A model generated the notes under the pieces. It searched no databases. It saw nothing but the letters and a program-made list of their open reading frames with translations, and was not told the origin of the DNA. DNA of 64,000 nucleotides from Bacteroidales bacterium UBA4360 (lineage in GTDB: Bacteria > Bacteroidota > Bacteroidia > Bacteroidales > UBA932), in NCBI GenBank assembly GCA_002393945.1, contig DGSO01000032.1, positions 40,753 to 104,752 on the forward strand, given 5' to 3'. The translations under genes and the position numbers were made by a program. Positions 17,362-26,123 of this stretch are shown piece after piece (positions within the stretch are counted from its first letter, which is position 1; each line of letters begins with the position of its first letter).

Positions 17362-18229
17362 AATTCCTGGTAAAAGTTTTTTCGTACCATGTGAACCTGT
17401 CTCCGCTGAGGGGGCAGGTTTCCTGTTTGCCGTCCATATTGAAAGTGATGGACGCGCCGTCAAAGGAGTATGTGCCTTCCTTGACCTGGTAAATGAGTTT
17501 GCTCGCTACCAGTATGCGGGTAAAGGTCTTCGTGCCCGTGAAAATCAGCAGCCCGGGGTAGGAGGAAACGCCTCCGCAGGTCCATACGGTGTTCTTGAGT
17601 TCGTTGGTCGCATTTTCTTCAAACGGATTCGAGCACATGAAAACGCCAAGGGTGTCCACTACCATGAAGTCGTGGAAAAGCGTGGCTTTAATATTGCCCG
17701 CAGTGAGATGGCTGCCGCTCAGCGAATAGTCACTGGTTTTCCACTCCCATCCGTAGGGGACCCCTTCTTCGTGGCTGACGTTCTTGAAACCGGCCTGGAG
17801 GCATTTGCTGCCGTCCGGGAACATGGCAACGCGCATGTTGCCGTTCTCCAAGGTGCACCAGACGCTTCCGGCCATGCTTTCCCAGGACTTGGGCCTGAGC
17901 GGGGACATGTTCCTGTTGGTGCTGTTGTTTTTCAGGTGGGAGAAGGTGCGTACGAACTGGATATTGTTGCTCCAGCCCTCTCCGGAGAGTATTACACGGT
18001 GTCCGTCCGTAGTGTACGTTCCGTGTTGTGTCTGCGAAGTTCCGGAGTCCTCCACTATCTGCAGCACGCTTGCATGGACGTCGTCCTCAAAAATTACACG
18101 TGCTTCAACGTGACCGGACGAGGTTTCTGCGTCGTAGGACCAGTATGTTCCAGGCATCTGGATATAGAGCGGGTCAATTATACAGGACGACACCATGAGT
18201 GCCGCAAGGGGAATGAGGATGCGTTTCAT
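17339..18229 (-). CDS. Uncharacterised lipoprotein
   Basis: 296 residues with a clear lipobox (ALMVSSC, Cys16). The mature part is beta-rich and contains a lipocalin-like start (PGTYWSYDAE), repeated WxC and GTYxxDG patterns (QHGTYTTDGHRVILSG and EGTYSFDGASITFN), suggesting two related beta modules. No enzyme motif is seen. It follows the dicarboxylate transporter on the minus strand with no gap, so the two share a transcript. I do not recognise the family. Confidence 0.75.
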   Translation of the reverse strand: MKRILIPLAALMVSSCIIDPLYIQMPGTYWSYDAETSSGHVEARVIFEDDVHASVLQIVEDSGTSQTQHGTYTTDGHRVILSGEGWSNNIQFVRTFSHLKNNSTNRNMSPLRPKSWESMAGSVWCTLENGNMRVAMFPDGSKCLQAGFKNVSHEEGVPYGWEWKTSDYSLSGSHLTAGNIKATLFHDFMVVDTLGVFMCSNPFEENATNELKNTVWTCGGVSSYPGLLIFTGTKTFTRILVASKLIYQVKEGTYSFDGASITFNMDGKQETCPLSGDRFTWYEKTFTRNSTPGSLP

Positions 18230-19606
18230 TTACTGTACGAAGCTTGCGAAGTATCCGGGGAAGATTACGTTTGTTATGAGATATCCAACTACTGTCGAGA
18301 CGATTACACAGATGAGACCGGGCATCATGAAACTGTGGTTCAGGAGGTATTTGCCTATGACGGTGGTGCCGCTGCGGTCAAAGTTGACCGTTGCGATGTC
18401 TGAAGGATAGTTGGGGATGAAGAAATATCCGTATACGCTGGGAAGTACGCCCAGGAGAACGGGGCCTGCGATTCCAAGCTCATAAGCGAGCGGAAGCATC
18501 GCCACCACCACGGCGCCCTGAGAGTTGATGAGGACGGAGACGAGGAAGAATACGAAGGCGATGCTCCAGGGATAGTTTGTGACTAGGTCTGTGAGCATGA
18601 CCTTCATCTGGTCCATGTAGTTGCCGAAGTATGTGTCGGCAAGCCATGCGATGCCGTAGATTGCGACTACGGCCACCATGCCGGACTGCCATACGGCGCC
18701 GGCAACGGCCTTCTTGGGCTGGGCCTTGCAGAAAATGATATTGCAGGCAGCCGCGGTGAGCATGATTATCTGGATGCAGATATTCATCTTGGGAAGGTTG
18801 ATGGCGCTGGCTAGGCTTTCGCCTGAGCCGACGTGAATCATCTGGCAGAAAGCGAAGCCCACGATGACCAGGAGGGCGAAGAGGAATACGTAGACCGATG
18901 CCTTGGCTTCCTTGGTGATAACCTTGTCAAGGGTGGTGGCGGAGTTGCCGTACATGTATCGGTAGAGTTCAGGATCGGCCTTCCTTTTCTGGAATTCTGG
19001 GTCGTCGTCAAGGTCTTTGCCCCTTTTGTAGGAGGCTGCAGCCGCGCACATGAGGCCGATAAGGCAGGCAGGGATGGTAACCATGAGCACCTGGGGGATG
19101 CTGACCATGTAGCCGTTGGCATTGGAAATGGTTACGAAGGCGACCACGGCCGCGGCGATGGGGGAGCAGGTAATACCCACCTGGGAAGCCACGGAAGCTA
19201 CGCCGCAGGGCCTTTCGGGGCGGATGTTCTTCTTGAGGGCGATGTCGCAGATAATGGGCATTATGGTGTAAACCACATGGCCTGTTCCTACGAGGACGGT
19301 GAGGAAGAAGGTCACGAGCGGGCCCAGGAAGGTGATATGGTCTGGGTGTTTGCGCAGCATTTTTTCTGCTATCTGGATCATCCAGTCCATACCGCCGGAT
19401 GCCTGGAGGGTGCCGGCGCAGGTTACTGCCGCAATAATGATATAGATAACGTCGGTAGGGGGCGTGCCCGGCTTGAGGCCGAAACCGAATACCAGTATCG
19501 CAAGGCCTATTCCGGAGATGGCTCCAAGTGCGAGTGAGCCATACCGTGAACCTACATACAGAGCTGCGAGAACAATCAGGAGCTCAACGATCATCGCAAA
19601 GGTCAT
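18230..19606 (-). CDS. dcuB: Anaerobic C4-dicarboxylate transporter, DcuA/DcuB family
   Basis: 458 residues from the ATG at 19606. An open extension upstream adds 60 charged, unhelical residues that the family lacks and would read through the promoter. About 12 membrane helices. Signature stretches of DcuA/B are present: FGLKPGTPPTDVIYIIIAAV, TLQASGGMDWMIQIAE, VGTGHVVYTIMPIICD and IRPERPCGVASVASQVG. It exchanges or takes up fumarate, malate, aspartate and succinate under anaerobic conditions. Its presence with Rnf fits a fumarate-respiring anaerobe. DcuA versus DcuB cannot be told apart with certainty. Confidence 0.92.
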   Translation of the reverse strand: MTFAMIVELLIVLAALYVGSRYGSLALGAISGIGLAILVFGFGLKPGTPPTDVIYIIIAAVTCAGTLQASGGMDWMIQIAEKMLRKHPDHITFLGPLVTFFLTVLVGTGHVVYTIMPIICDIALKKNIRPERPCGVASVASQVGITCSPIAAAVVAFVTISNANGYMVSIPQVLMVTIPACLIGLMCAAAASYKRGKDLDDDPEFQKRKADPELYRYMYGNSATTLDKVITKEAKASVYVFLFALLVIVGFAFCQMIHVGSGESLASAINLPKMNICIQIIMLTAAACNIIFCKAQPKKAVAGAVWQSGMVAVVAIYGIAWLADTYFGNYMDQMKVMLTDLVTNYPWSIAFVFFLVSVLINSQGAVVVAMLPLAYELGIAGPVLLGVLPSVYGYFFIPNYPSDIATVNFDRSGTTVIGKYLLNHSFMMPGLICVIVSTVVGYLITNVIFPGYFASFVQ

Positions 19607-19627
19607 AAGTTTAGCTTTAAATTGGCT

Positions 19628-19635
19628 CAAAGATA
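19628..19635 (-). promoter_or_regulatory. -7 box of the dicarboxylate transporter gene
   Basis: TATCTTTG on the minus strand, 21 bases before the ATG at 19606. It supports that start over the longer frame. A -33 element is not clear. Confidence 0.55.
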
Positions 19636-19658
19636 GTAATTTTTTGGCATAGAAAGTG

Positions 19659-19666
19659 TATATTTG
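19659..19666 (+). promoter_or_regulatory. -7 box (TATATTTG) of the exported unknown at 19688
   Basis: Divergent from the transporter promoter, 24 bases away. It lies 18-21 bases before two tandem ATG codons. No good -33 element is visible. Confidence 0.5.
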
Positions 19667-19687
19667 AAGGTTGAAAAAGAGACAATG

Positions 19688-20671
19688 ATGAAAAAGATCC
19701 TTATCCTGGTCATGGCGGCTTTCATGACCGTAGCCGCATCGGCACAGCAGATTCGCACAAATTACCGCAACAACGGAATCACCCATATATCTACAGACTA
19801 CGAACTCATTCAGGTGGGGAACATCCCCACATGGACGAAGTTGGAATTCGTGGGCTTCCCCGATGGCTCAAAGCTCTATCTCCTCTATATGAACATGGAG
19901 CAGAAGGAGGCCGTAGTGGCTCCAAAGGGCGTAAAGATGGCCATTACCCTCGGCAGCGGCAAGTTTGTGCGCGTTGAGCAGGTGGGCAAGAGTTCTGCAA
20001 CTCCCCGCCGTCTTGACAGCGGCCTGTTCCGTAACCGCCTCAAATATGCCGTGGAGACCAAGGATATGGAGAAAATCATCAGCAAGGGCGTCACCTCCGT
20101 GGACATCGTCACCGGATGGAATCCCGACGACTATATCCAGGCTTCCTTCAAGGAGAACGAATTCGCATCCCTGCTGGAAAGGCACTGCAAGGCCATTCTT
20201 GAGGCATCGGCAAAGACCCTTGACCTGAATGCCAGCCTGGCGGCGTACGATGAGAATGCGGGAAGCATCATGATTTCCCCGAACCCCATCGTTGGCAAGG
20301 GAGAGCACTTTGTATACAACGTCATCCTCTCCAATATTTTCTACAAGAATACCGAAGGTGAGGACTTCGACCTTGCATTCGTAATCGGCACGGACAGCAA
20401 GTACAACATCCCTTACGATGCCACCGTGCGTTTCACCCTCAGGGATGGCAGCGTCATTGCGCTTCCCAACGCCCGCGAGGACGTGAATTTCGTATACGTC
20501 TATCCTTCCCCCGAGGAGGCCTTCCGCATGGCTTCCGTGGGCATCGCATCCATGACTATCGACGCAGAGGGCACGCCCATCCTTGCCGATACCTTCCCCG
20601 AAGGACCGGAGGATTTCTCATCGGCAATGAACCAGCAGATGCAGGTTCTGATGAGCGCTTCTCCCAGGTAG
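19688..20671 (+). CDS. Exported protein of unknown function
   Basis: 327 residues from the second of two tandem ATGs (19685 and 19688). The signal peptide is well formed (MKKILILVMAAFMTVAASAQQ). The mature protein is mixed alpha/beta with a DYELIQVGNIPTWTKLEFVG start, MAITLGSGKFVRVEQVG, and a C-terminal half with SIMISPNPIVGKGEHFVYNVIL. No lipobox, no membrane helix, no recognised catalytic motif. It is monocistronic, convergent with the hexosaminidase gene, and ends four bases before it. Function unknown. Confidence 0.75.
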   Translation: MKKILILVMAAFMTVAASAQQIRTNYRNNGITHISTDYELIQVGNIPTWTKLEFVGFPDGSKLYLLYMNMEQKEAVVAPKGVKMAITLGSGKFVRVEQVGKSSATPRRLDSGLFRNRLKYAVETKDMEKIISKGVTSVDIVTGWNPDDYIQASFKENEFASLLERHCKAILEASAKTLDLNASLAAYDENAGSIMISPNPIVGKGEHFVYNVILSNIFYKNTEGEDFDLAFVIGTDSKYNIPYDATVRFTLRDGSVIALPNAREDVNFVYVYPSPEEAFRMASVGIASMTIDAEGTPILADTFPEGPEDFSSAMNQQMQVLMSASPR

Positions 20672-20675
20672 AGGC

Positions 20676-22376
20676 CTACCAGGAAGGTTTGTTTTTCTCA
20701 AGGTATTCCGCAAGCTCTGCAGCGTTGCGGGCAGGCTTTCGCCCGAGACCCACGAGGCCGCGGCAGTCAAGGCTGTAGTTAACGCCCATGGCATCCAGGA
20801 TGGCGAAAGTGTGGTCCAGGGAGGCGTTAAAGCGGTTGTAGTCCTTCCTGTCGCGGTCGCACCACTGGATTTCGGAAAGCGCGCACATGCGGGGGAGCAG
20901 CATATAATAGAGGTGCTCCGGAGTTGTGATATACTCTGTCCAGAGGTTCGCCTGTACGCCCAGGATGTGGTCTTCGGCACCGGGGGTGACGCCGTCAAGA
21001 GGCTCATAGGAGTACACGGTTTCCACAGGGAGGTTGCCGCCTATGCAGAGAGGCTCCTTGTCGCGTTCGGGGCCCTGGTAATAATCAAAGTATGCGTAGT
21101 CGTAGGGCGTCATGATGGCGTCAAAGCCCTTGGCAGCGGCCTTGATGCCGCCTGCAGTGCCGCGCCATGACATGATGGTGCTGCCTTCGGCAAGGTCTCC
21201 TTCAAGAATCTCGTCCCAGCCGATTATGTTCCTGCCCTTGCTGTTTATGAACTTCTGTACGCGGGCGGTTACGTAATTCTGCAGCTGGTGTTTTGCCTCC
21301 GGGCCCTTCTTTATGCCCAGCTGGCGCATCCTTGCGTTACATTTGGGGCAGACGTCCCAGGGGAATACAGCTTCCTTGTCAAAGGGGTCGAAGCACTCGT
21401 CACCGCCGATGTGGATGTACTTTGAGGGGAAGATGTCCATGACCTCCGAAAGCACGTTCTCAAGGAAGGTGAACACTTCTTCTTTGCCTGCGCAGAGAAT
21501 ATCCTTGGCGATTCCCCAGCGGGGCCATACCTTGTACGGGCCGCCTGTGCAGCCGAGTTCGGGATAGGAAGTAAGGGCTGCAACCATGTGGCCGGGAAGG
21601 TCTACCTCCGGGATGACGGTGATGCCGCGTGCGGCCGCATACTGAACCACATCGCGCAGCTGGTCCTGGGTGTAGTAGCCGCCGTAACGGATGCCGTCAG
21701 AGCTGTCCATATCCTTGCCGATGCAGGTTCCGTCACGCCATGCGCCAACCTCCGTGAGGCGGGGATAAGACTTGATCTCGATTCTCCAGCCCTGGTCGTC
21801 GGTAAGGTGCCAGTGAAGCGTATTGAGCTTGTAGGCGGTCATTACGTCGATGTATCGCTTTGTCTCCTCCACGCTCCAGAAGTGACGGCTGCAGTCCAGG
21901 TGCATTCCGCGGTAGCCGAAGCGGGGCTGGTCAAAGATTTTCGCACAGGGAAGCACCCAGTTCGCTTTTGCCTTCTTGCCTCCGTAAATGGCTGCAGGGA
22001 GCATCTGCTTGAGGGTTTCGCAGGCGTAAACAAAGCCGCCCAGGCAGGAAGCCTCCACGTCCACCTCGTCATTGTCGATATTGATGAAATACTCTTCGGC
22101 CGCCATGTTGGGGTTGTACTTGAAGTCAAAGCCGTCCTTCCCGGGCTTCGTCTTTTTGCCCGTGGCGGTCTCAAGGGCCTGGACAAACCTGCCGATGGCC
22201 TCGCCGGACTCCTTGTCAATGGCCGGGTCGATTTTTATTCCCGCGCCTTTTACGCAGAACGTGCCCTTTTCGATAGTTACGTCATTGGGCATTGGAATCA
22301 CGGAGAAGGTTTCCGCTTTCCGGGAACAGGAGGCAAGAACTGCCACCCCTGTGAGGATAAAGAGTATACGTTTCAT
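20676..22376 (-). CDS. GH20 beta-N-acetylhexosaminidase, lipoprotein
   Basis: 566 residues from the ATG at 22376, which gives a proper lipoprotein signal (VAVLASC, Cys17); an ATG ten codons upstream would spoil it. The GH20b N-domain (about 22-150) precedes the TIM barrel, which begins at FGYRGMHLDCSRHFW. The catalytic Asp-Glu pair is Asp326-Glu327 in HIGGDECFD, and LHWHLTDDQGWRIE is the classic substrate-pocket stretch. It removes terminal GlcNAc or GalNAc from host or bacterial glycans, working on the cell surface or in the periplasm. Downstream of deoD on the same strand with a 22-base gap. Confidence 0.94.
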   Translation of the reverse strand: MKRILFILTGVAVLASCSRKAETFSVIPMPNDVTIEKGTFCVKGAGIKIDPAIDKESGEAIGRFVQALETATGKKTKPGKDGFDFKYNPNMAAEEYFINIDNDEVDVEASCLGGFVYACETLKQMLPAAIYGGKKAKANWVLPCAKIFDQPRFGYRGMHLDCSRHFWSVEETKRYIDVMTAYKLNTLHWHLTDDQGWRIEIKSYPRLTEVGAWRDGTCIGKDMDSSDGIRYGGYYTQDQLRDVVQYAAARGITVIPEVDLPGHMVAALTSYPELGCTGGPYKVWPRWGIAKDILCAGKEEVFTFLENVLSEVMDIFPSKYIHIGGDECFDPFDKEAVFPWDVCPKCNARMRQLGIKKGPEAKHQLQNYVTARVQKFINSKGRNIIGWDEILEGDLAEGSTIMSWRGTAGGIKAAAKGFDAIMTPYDYAYFDYYQGPERDKEPLCIGGNLPVETVYSYEPLDGVTPGAEDHILGVQANLWTEYITTPEHLYYMLLPRMCALSEIQWCDRDRKDYNRFNASLDHTFAILDAMGVNYSLDCRGLVGLGRKPARNAAELAEYLEKNKPSW

Positions 22377-22398
22377 ATTGTGGTTTATCTTTATACTG

Positions 22399-23112
22399 TC
22401 AGACAAGGCTTAGAGCCACTTCCATCATGTTTGTGAATGTCTTCTGGCGCTGCTCCGATGTGGTGGCTTCGCCGGTGAGGATGTGGTCCGATATGGTGAG
22501 GATTCCAAGCGCGCGGTTGCCGCTTCTGGCGGCGTTGAAATACAGCGCGGCCACCTCCATCTCCACGGCAAGCACCCCCATGGCCATCCAGCGCTCCGTG
22601 CGCGGGTTTTCACGGTAGAAGACATCGGAAGACAGGACGTTTCCGACCTTGTAGGGGAAGCCCATCTTCTCGCAGCAGTCGGCGGCGCTGCGCAGGAGGC
22701 CGAAGTCTCCGATCGGCGCAAAAACGCCTCCGAGTTCGTACTGGTCCCCGTAGTTGGAGTCCGTGCATGCGCCCTGGGCGATGACTATGTCCCCGACGTG
22801 CAGGTCCTTGGTGCATGCCCCGGCGCTGCCCACGCGGATAATTGTCTTGACTCCGTAAAAATGGAACAGTTCATAAGTGTACAGGCCGATGGAAGGCATC
22901 CCCATTCCGTGGCCCATCATGCTCACTCTTTTTCCCTTGTAAGTTCCGGTGTAGCCCAGCATGCCTCTCACTTCGTTGAAGCAGACGGGGTTTTCGAGGT
23001 ATCGTTCGGCCATGAATTTGACGCGCAGGGGGTCTCCGGCCATTATGACGGTTTCTGCAATATCGCCCATCCGGGCTCCGATATGCGGTGTAGGTGTATT
23101 AGTGTTACTCAT
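22399..23112 (-). CDS. deoD: Purine nucleoside phosphorylase, DeoD type
   Basis: 237 residues. Strong DeoD signatures: PHIGARMGDIAETVIMAGDP, MMGHGMGMPSIGLYTYEL, TIIRVGSAGAC, and VEMEVAALYF near the C-terminus, with the catalytic Asp in TISDHI. It cleaves purine nucleosides with phosphate in salvage. Its promoter overlaps a palindrome, and the ATG lies at about the expected transcription start, so the mRNA is likely leaderless. Confidence 0.96.
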   Translation of the reverse strand: MSNTNTPTPHIGARMGDIAETVIMAGDPLRVKFMAERYLENPVCFNEVRGMLGYTGTYKGKRVSMMGHGMGMPSIGLYTYELFHFYGVKTIIRVGSAGACTKDLHVGDIVIAQGACTDSNYGDQYELGGVFAPIGDFGLLRSAADCCEKMGFPYKVGNVLSSDVFYRENPRTERWMAMGVLAVEMEVAALYFNAARSGNRALGILTISDHILTGEATTSEQRQKTFTNMMEVALSLV

Positions 23113-23116
23113 ATTG

Positions 23117-23150
23117 CCGTAAAATTAGGCTTTTTTACGGACTTTCGCAA
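23117..23150 (-). promoter_or_regulatory. deoD promoter with palindrome over the -7 element
   Basis: Minus-strand TTG (23148-23150), a 20-base spacer, and TAATTTTA (23120-23127), one mismatch from TAnnTTTG. A perfect 8-bp inverted repeat (CCGTAAAA, 8 bases, TTTTACGG; 23117-23140) covers the -7 element and ends four bases from the ATG. This could be a repressor site or a hairpin at the mRNA 5' end. Confidence 0.5.
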
Positions 23151-23171
23151 CCCCAAAGGTACACAGGAGGA

Positions 23172-23217
23172 ATTTTGCAAATGGGCGGTTGAACAAGCAG
23201 AAGTGATTTGTCCGCCT
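23172..23217. repeat. 46-bp dispersed direct repeat, copy A
   Basis: Begins ATTTTGCAAATGGGCGGTT and ends GTGATTTGTCCGCCT. It differs from copy C (26032-26077) at one position of 46. Internally GGCGG and CCGCC can pair, giving a REP-like hairpin. Copies A and C flank the C10 peptidase operon. The rest of the spacer 23151-23304 shows no gene. Confidence 0.8.
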
Positions 23218-23304
23218 GACGGCATGTGCATAACGAACCAAGTCCAAAACCCTGTGTACTATGATAATCAGGCCAATTCCGGTTACGACAAAGCTCCTCT
23301 GAGA

Positions 23305-25293
23305 TTATCTCAGTCTGGTGTTTTCGAATGCGTTTTCTGCGGTGTTTTCCGGCAGGCCAACTACTCTCGTGAGGGCACGGCAACCGAAGAAAGCATTTGC
23401 GCCAACCTCCTGGATATTCTTTGGTAGGATGATGCTTCTAAGGTTCTGGCAGTCTTCGAACATGTGTGGGCCGATTGTGGCATCTACCGCCTTCCACGAC
23501 ACGCTGAACCCGCCCGCGCCATCCGGCTGGATTACCCACGACGAGCCCTGTGCAATGCCAAGCCCCTGCATCTCCTCCCACTGCCCGGGACCAAGGCGGG
23601 ACATGTCATAACGGTACGGAACAACCTGTCCGGAAGGAGTGGGCACAGTGCCGGAAAATATCATCTTGCCAGCGCTCAGCGTGGCATAGTATCCGCCGCC
23701 AATGATGGTTGCATCTGACAGGTCGATGTCCATAAGGGAGCCGTGCCCCTCGTCATATCGGCCATAGGGGATGGCTCCCGCCATCTTTCTTATGACGGCA
23801 ATGTCCTTGCCGTTTATCTTACCGGAGACCTTGAGGGAGACAATCTCCCGTCCGCGGTTCTTCTTCTTTTTCATCTCCTTCTGGATGGCAGCCTGAAGGG
23901 TGCTGACCTTCTTGACCTTGACGCTGAGGGCAAGATTCTCGCTTTCCCCAATCGGCCTCATGCCGACCAAAATTTCGTTGAATGCCAGCTGGCGCCTCGG
24001 GTCGGATGTAATCACGATTGCCCTGTAGTAGCCGTTGCAGTAACCGTTCCATCCCAGGTTGAGGTGGAGGAAGTCCTCGAAGTAGCCGTCGCAGACGAAG
24101 ATGTGGGCGGCGTCGGCAACTATGACAGGGCGGCCTTCGTCCAGCTCGGAGTAAATCATGGACAGCATGTCCAGGTCTTTTAGCTTGGGGACATAGGTGC
24201 ACTGGGGGCTGAAGCTCCAATGGTTTATGAGCGCCCCTTTGAAGTTCACGAGGGAACTGGAAGTGCCGCGTGGGTCAATTTCCGCACCAACCGAAGCTGC
24301 CGAAGCAAGCATGAGGGCCGATATGTCGTCCTCCTTTCCGGACCAGGAGAACTCCGGAAGCGGAATATCGTATTCCTTCCCGGACTCCATTGCCCTAAGG
24401 GTGCCGGAGCCGGAAGGGTGAGAATCGGAACGATGAAAGGCCAGAATCTGTGCAAGGGCTACAGGGCCGCAGCCAACGAGACAGGTGGAATCCCTGCCCT
24501 TCACTGGCTCTTTCGGGAACAGTTTGTTGTAGGGCCCATGCTGGCCGAAGTTAAGACTCTTGTCAAGGAGCGGCGCCACACCTTCCTGGCGCTTCCCAGT
24601 TGCGGTGTAGGGGAGTGAATGGTAGCGCAGGCCCTTCTCCTTGAGGAGGCGTAGTTGGGCGTCGTACCGGCCAAGTATGTGATATACGGAATTGTCCCCG
24701 CCACCGCCGGAACCGTCCCACATTGAATTGCCGATGCCGTATGCGAGCACTGGGTTGTCAAGGTATGCGGCGTAATCCTTCGCCGCCACAATGGCAAACG
24801 ACTCCGATTCCTCGTCTGAAAAACCAAATATCGTTGCTGATGTATATTTCGCCGCGAGATGCTTGGGCGTTATGCCCCTGGCTTCCAAGAACGCCTTTGC
24901 CATCTTCCACTCCTCGCCGTACTTGGCATTGGGTTTCACGTCGATTACCGTGGGCTCTGGCGTTACCGCGATGCCGCTTACCTTAACGTCCAGCTGTGGA
25001 ATCACGGTGCGCCCCATTCCAGTGAGTTGGTAGGTACAGCTCACCGTTAGCCTAGGGACTCCCTTGAAAGTTGTCTGCGACTGCGTGAATGTCTCCAACT
25101 GGATACCCTCCTCGGTGGATACATGTCCCACCTCGAAGTTCATCGCCTGGAGGCTGTACACAACCGTTATCCACTGTCCCTGGACAAACTGCTGCTTAGG
25201 GAGTTTCACTTCATAAGATACCAGCCCGTCCTGTGTCTGAGCTAAAGCAAGGACAGGAAACAGGAATATAAAGAAGGAGATAAGCTTTTGCAT
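23305..25293 (-). CDS. Multidomain C10 cysteine peptidase with BatD-like N-domain and leucine-rich-repeat C-terminus
   Basis: 662 residues with a signal peptide (cut after ALAQ). Residues 24-115 resemble a BatD-type beta domain (VSYEVKLPKQQFVQGQWITV, then VIPQLDVKVSGIAV). The C10 unit follows: propeptide motif SFAIVAAKDYAAYLD, catalytic Cys275 in VGCGPVALAQ, His397 in AAHIFVCDGY, and LNLGWNGYCNGYY. After about residue 440 comes a beta region, then one BspA-type leucine-rich repeat (IGPHMFEDCQNLRSIILP, EVGANAFFGCRALT). The end after that single repeat looks abrupt, as if the array was cut short. Its ATG overlaps the stop of the upstream barrel gene (TAATG). Confidence 0.85.
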   Translation of the reverse strand: MQKLISFFIFLFPVLALAQTQDGLVSYEVKLPKQQFVQGQWITVVYSLQAMNFEVGHVSTEEGIQLETFTQSQTTFKGVPRLTVSCTYQLTGMGRTVIPQLDVKVSGIAVTPEPTVIDVKPNAKYGEEWKMAKAFLEARGITPKHLAAKYTSATIFGFSDEESESFAIVAAKDYAAYLDNPVLAYGIGNSMWDGSGGGGDNSVYHILGRYDAQLRLLKEKGLRYHSLPYTATGKRQEGVAPLLDKSLNFGQHGPYNKLFPKEPVKGRDSTCLVGCGPVALAQILAFHRSDSHPSGSGTLRAMESGKEYDIPLPEFSWSGKEDDISALMLASAASVGAEIDPRGTSSSLVNFKGALINHWSFSPQCTYVPKLKDLDMLSMIYSELDEGRPVIVADAAHIFVCDGYFEDFLHLNLGWNGYCNGYYRAIVITSDPRRQLAFNEILVGMRPIGESENLALSVKVKKVSTLQAAIQKEMKKKKNRGREIVSLKVSGKINGKDIAVIRKMAGAIPYGRYDEGHGSLMDIDLSDATIIGGGYYATLSAGKMIFSGTVPTPSGQVVPYRYDMSRLGPGQWEEMQGLGIAQGSSWVIQPDGAGGFSVSWKAVDATIGPHMFEDCQNLRSIILPKNIQEVGANAFFGCRALTRVVGLPENTAENAFENTRLR

Positions 25294-25874
25294 TACAATT
25301 CTTTGGGAGCTGGAACGGAAGCAGAGACAGGGACTGAGAAGCTATACCTTATGCCTATTGTCAGAGGTAATGATTTGGGTAATTCGAAGAATGGAATCTT
25401 CCCAGTGTTCTTTGGGTTGAACGGCGTGATAAACTTGTTGTCAAACAGAAGAGACAATCTGTCAGTAATCTTTACTGACAACTGGGCGCCCAATCCTGTG
25501 AGAAAGGCGATATTCCCTTCACTATTAGGGCCAATGCCTAGCGGTATGTAAAGAATTGCACCTAATCTGAGGTTCTCGGCTTTAGAGACCGCCTTTAACC
25601 AGTCTACCATGACATCCAAAGTGGCATAGTTGGTAGATATGCCATGCCATCCGGCTCTAACACCGAACGAACGTCCAACCCATTTCCCAACATATAATTC
25701 TGTGCCGATACCAAGCGAATAGTTAGCCTTTCCATCTGTTCCGCGGCCAATATTCGTACCAATCCCAGCATCAACGAAAGTGTCATCAAAAAAACTGCTT
25801 TGCGCTTTGCAGTTAAATGAAGAAAGAGCTATTGAAGCTATGAAAGCGGCAACGGTAACAAGAATCTTTTTCAT
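25293..25874 (-). CDS. Small outer-membrane beta-barrel protein
   Basis: 193 residues: signal peptide (cut near NCKAQ), then alternating amphipathic strands with glycine-aromatic turns (DAGIGTNIGRG, SFGVRAGWHG, LTGLGAQLSVKITDRLSL, LTIGIRYSFSV), as in eight-stranded OmpA/OprF-type or 'porin family' barrels. A short proline-rich tail ends the protein. It is first in a two-gene operon with the C10 peptidase; the stop and the next start share one base. It may serve as anchor or partner of the peptidase, but that is inferred only from linkage. Slightly more AT-rich than the surrounding genes. Confidence 0.75.
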   Translation of the reverse strand: MKKILVTVAAFIASIALSSFNCKAQSSFFDDTFVDAGIGTNIGRGTDGKANYSLGIGTELYVGKWVGRSFGVRAGWHGISTNYATLDVMVDWLKAVSKAENLRLGAILYIPLGIGPNSEGNIAFLTGLGAQLSVKITDRLSLLFDNKFITPFNPKNTGKIPFFELPKSLPLTIGIRYSFSVPVSASVPAPKEL

Positions 25875-25902
25875 GGTTTTGTTTTGTGTTATTTGGTATC
25901 AG

Positions 25903-25910
25903 CAAAGATA
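25903..25910 (-). promoter_or_regulatory. -7 box of the barrel-C10 operon
   Basis: TATCTTTG on the minus strand, 28 bases before the ATG at 25874. No convincing -33 element at the standard distance. Confidence 0.5.
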
Positions 25911-25955
25911 GGATAATTTGTTCAAAATAACTAAAATTCGCCCTCGCGGGGCAAG

Positions 25956-25999
25956 GAACGAACAGAAGTGATTTGTCCGCCTGACGGCGTGTGCGATAA
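25956..25999. repeat. Dispersed repeat, copy B (partial)
   Basis: Shares the segment CAGAAGTGATTTGTCCGCCT and the following GACGGCGTGTGC with copy A, in the same orientation, but lacks the first half. It is followed at 26001-26017 by GGCGCC-ATCA-GGCGCC, a motif that recurs in altered form near 30371. Confidence 0.7.
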
Positions 26000-26031
26000 A
26001 AGGCGCCATCAGGCGCCAGGCCGTACCCGTG

Positions 26032-26077
26032 ATTTTGCAAATGGGCGGTTGAACGAGCAGAAGTGATTTGTCCGCCT
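26032..26077. repeat. 46-bp dispersed direct repeat, copy C
   Basis: Identical to copy A except for one base (GAACGAGC for GAACAAGC). Same orientation. The spacer 25911-26123 contains copies B and C and a GC hairpin (CCCCC/GGGGG near 26097-26110) and no gene. Confidence 0.8.
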
Positions 26078-26123
26078 ACGGCGTCCACATCACGGTCCCC
26101 CTGCCGGGGGCCCCTGAAAAGCC

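Noticed and set aside
17264..18403. 379-codon plus-strand frame over the lipoprotein gene
   Set aside because: The minus-strand frame has a proper lipobox and matches its operon partner; the plus frame starts inside wzz.
19607..19786. 60-residue N-terminal extension of the dicarboxylate transporter
   Set aside because: It reads through the promoter region and the divergent gene's start, and DcuA/B proteins begin with the first membrane helix.
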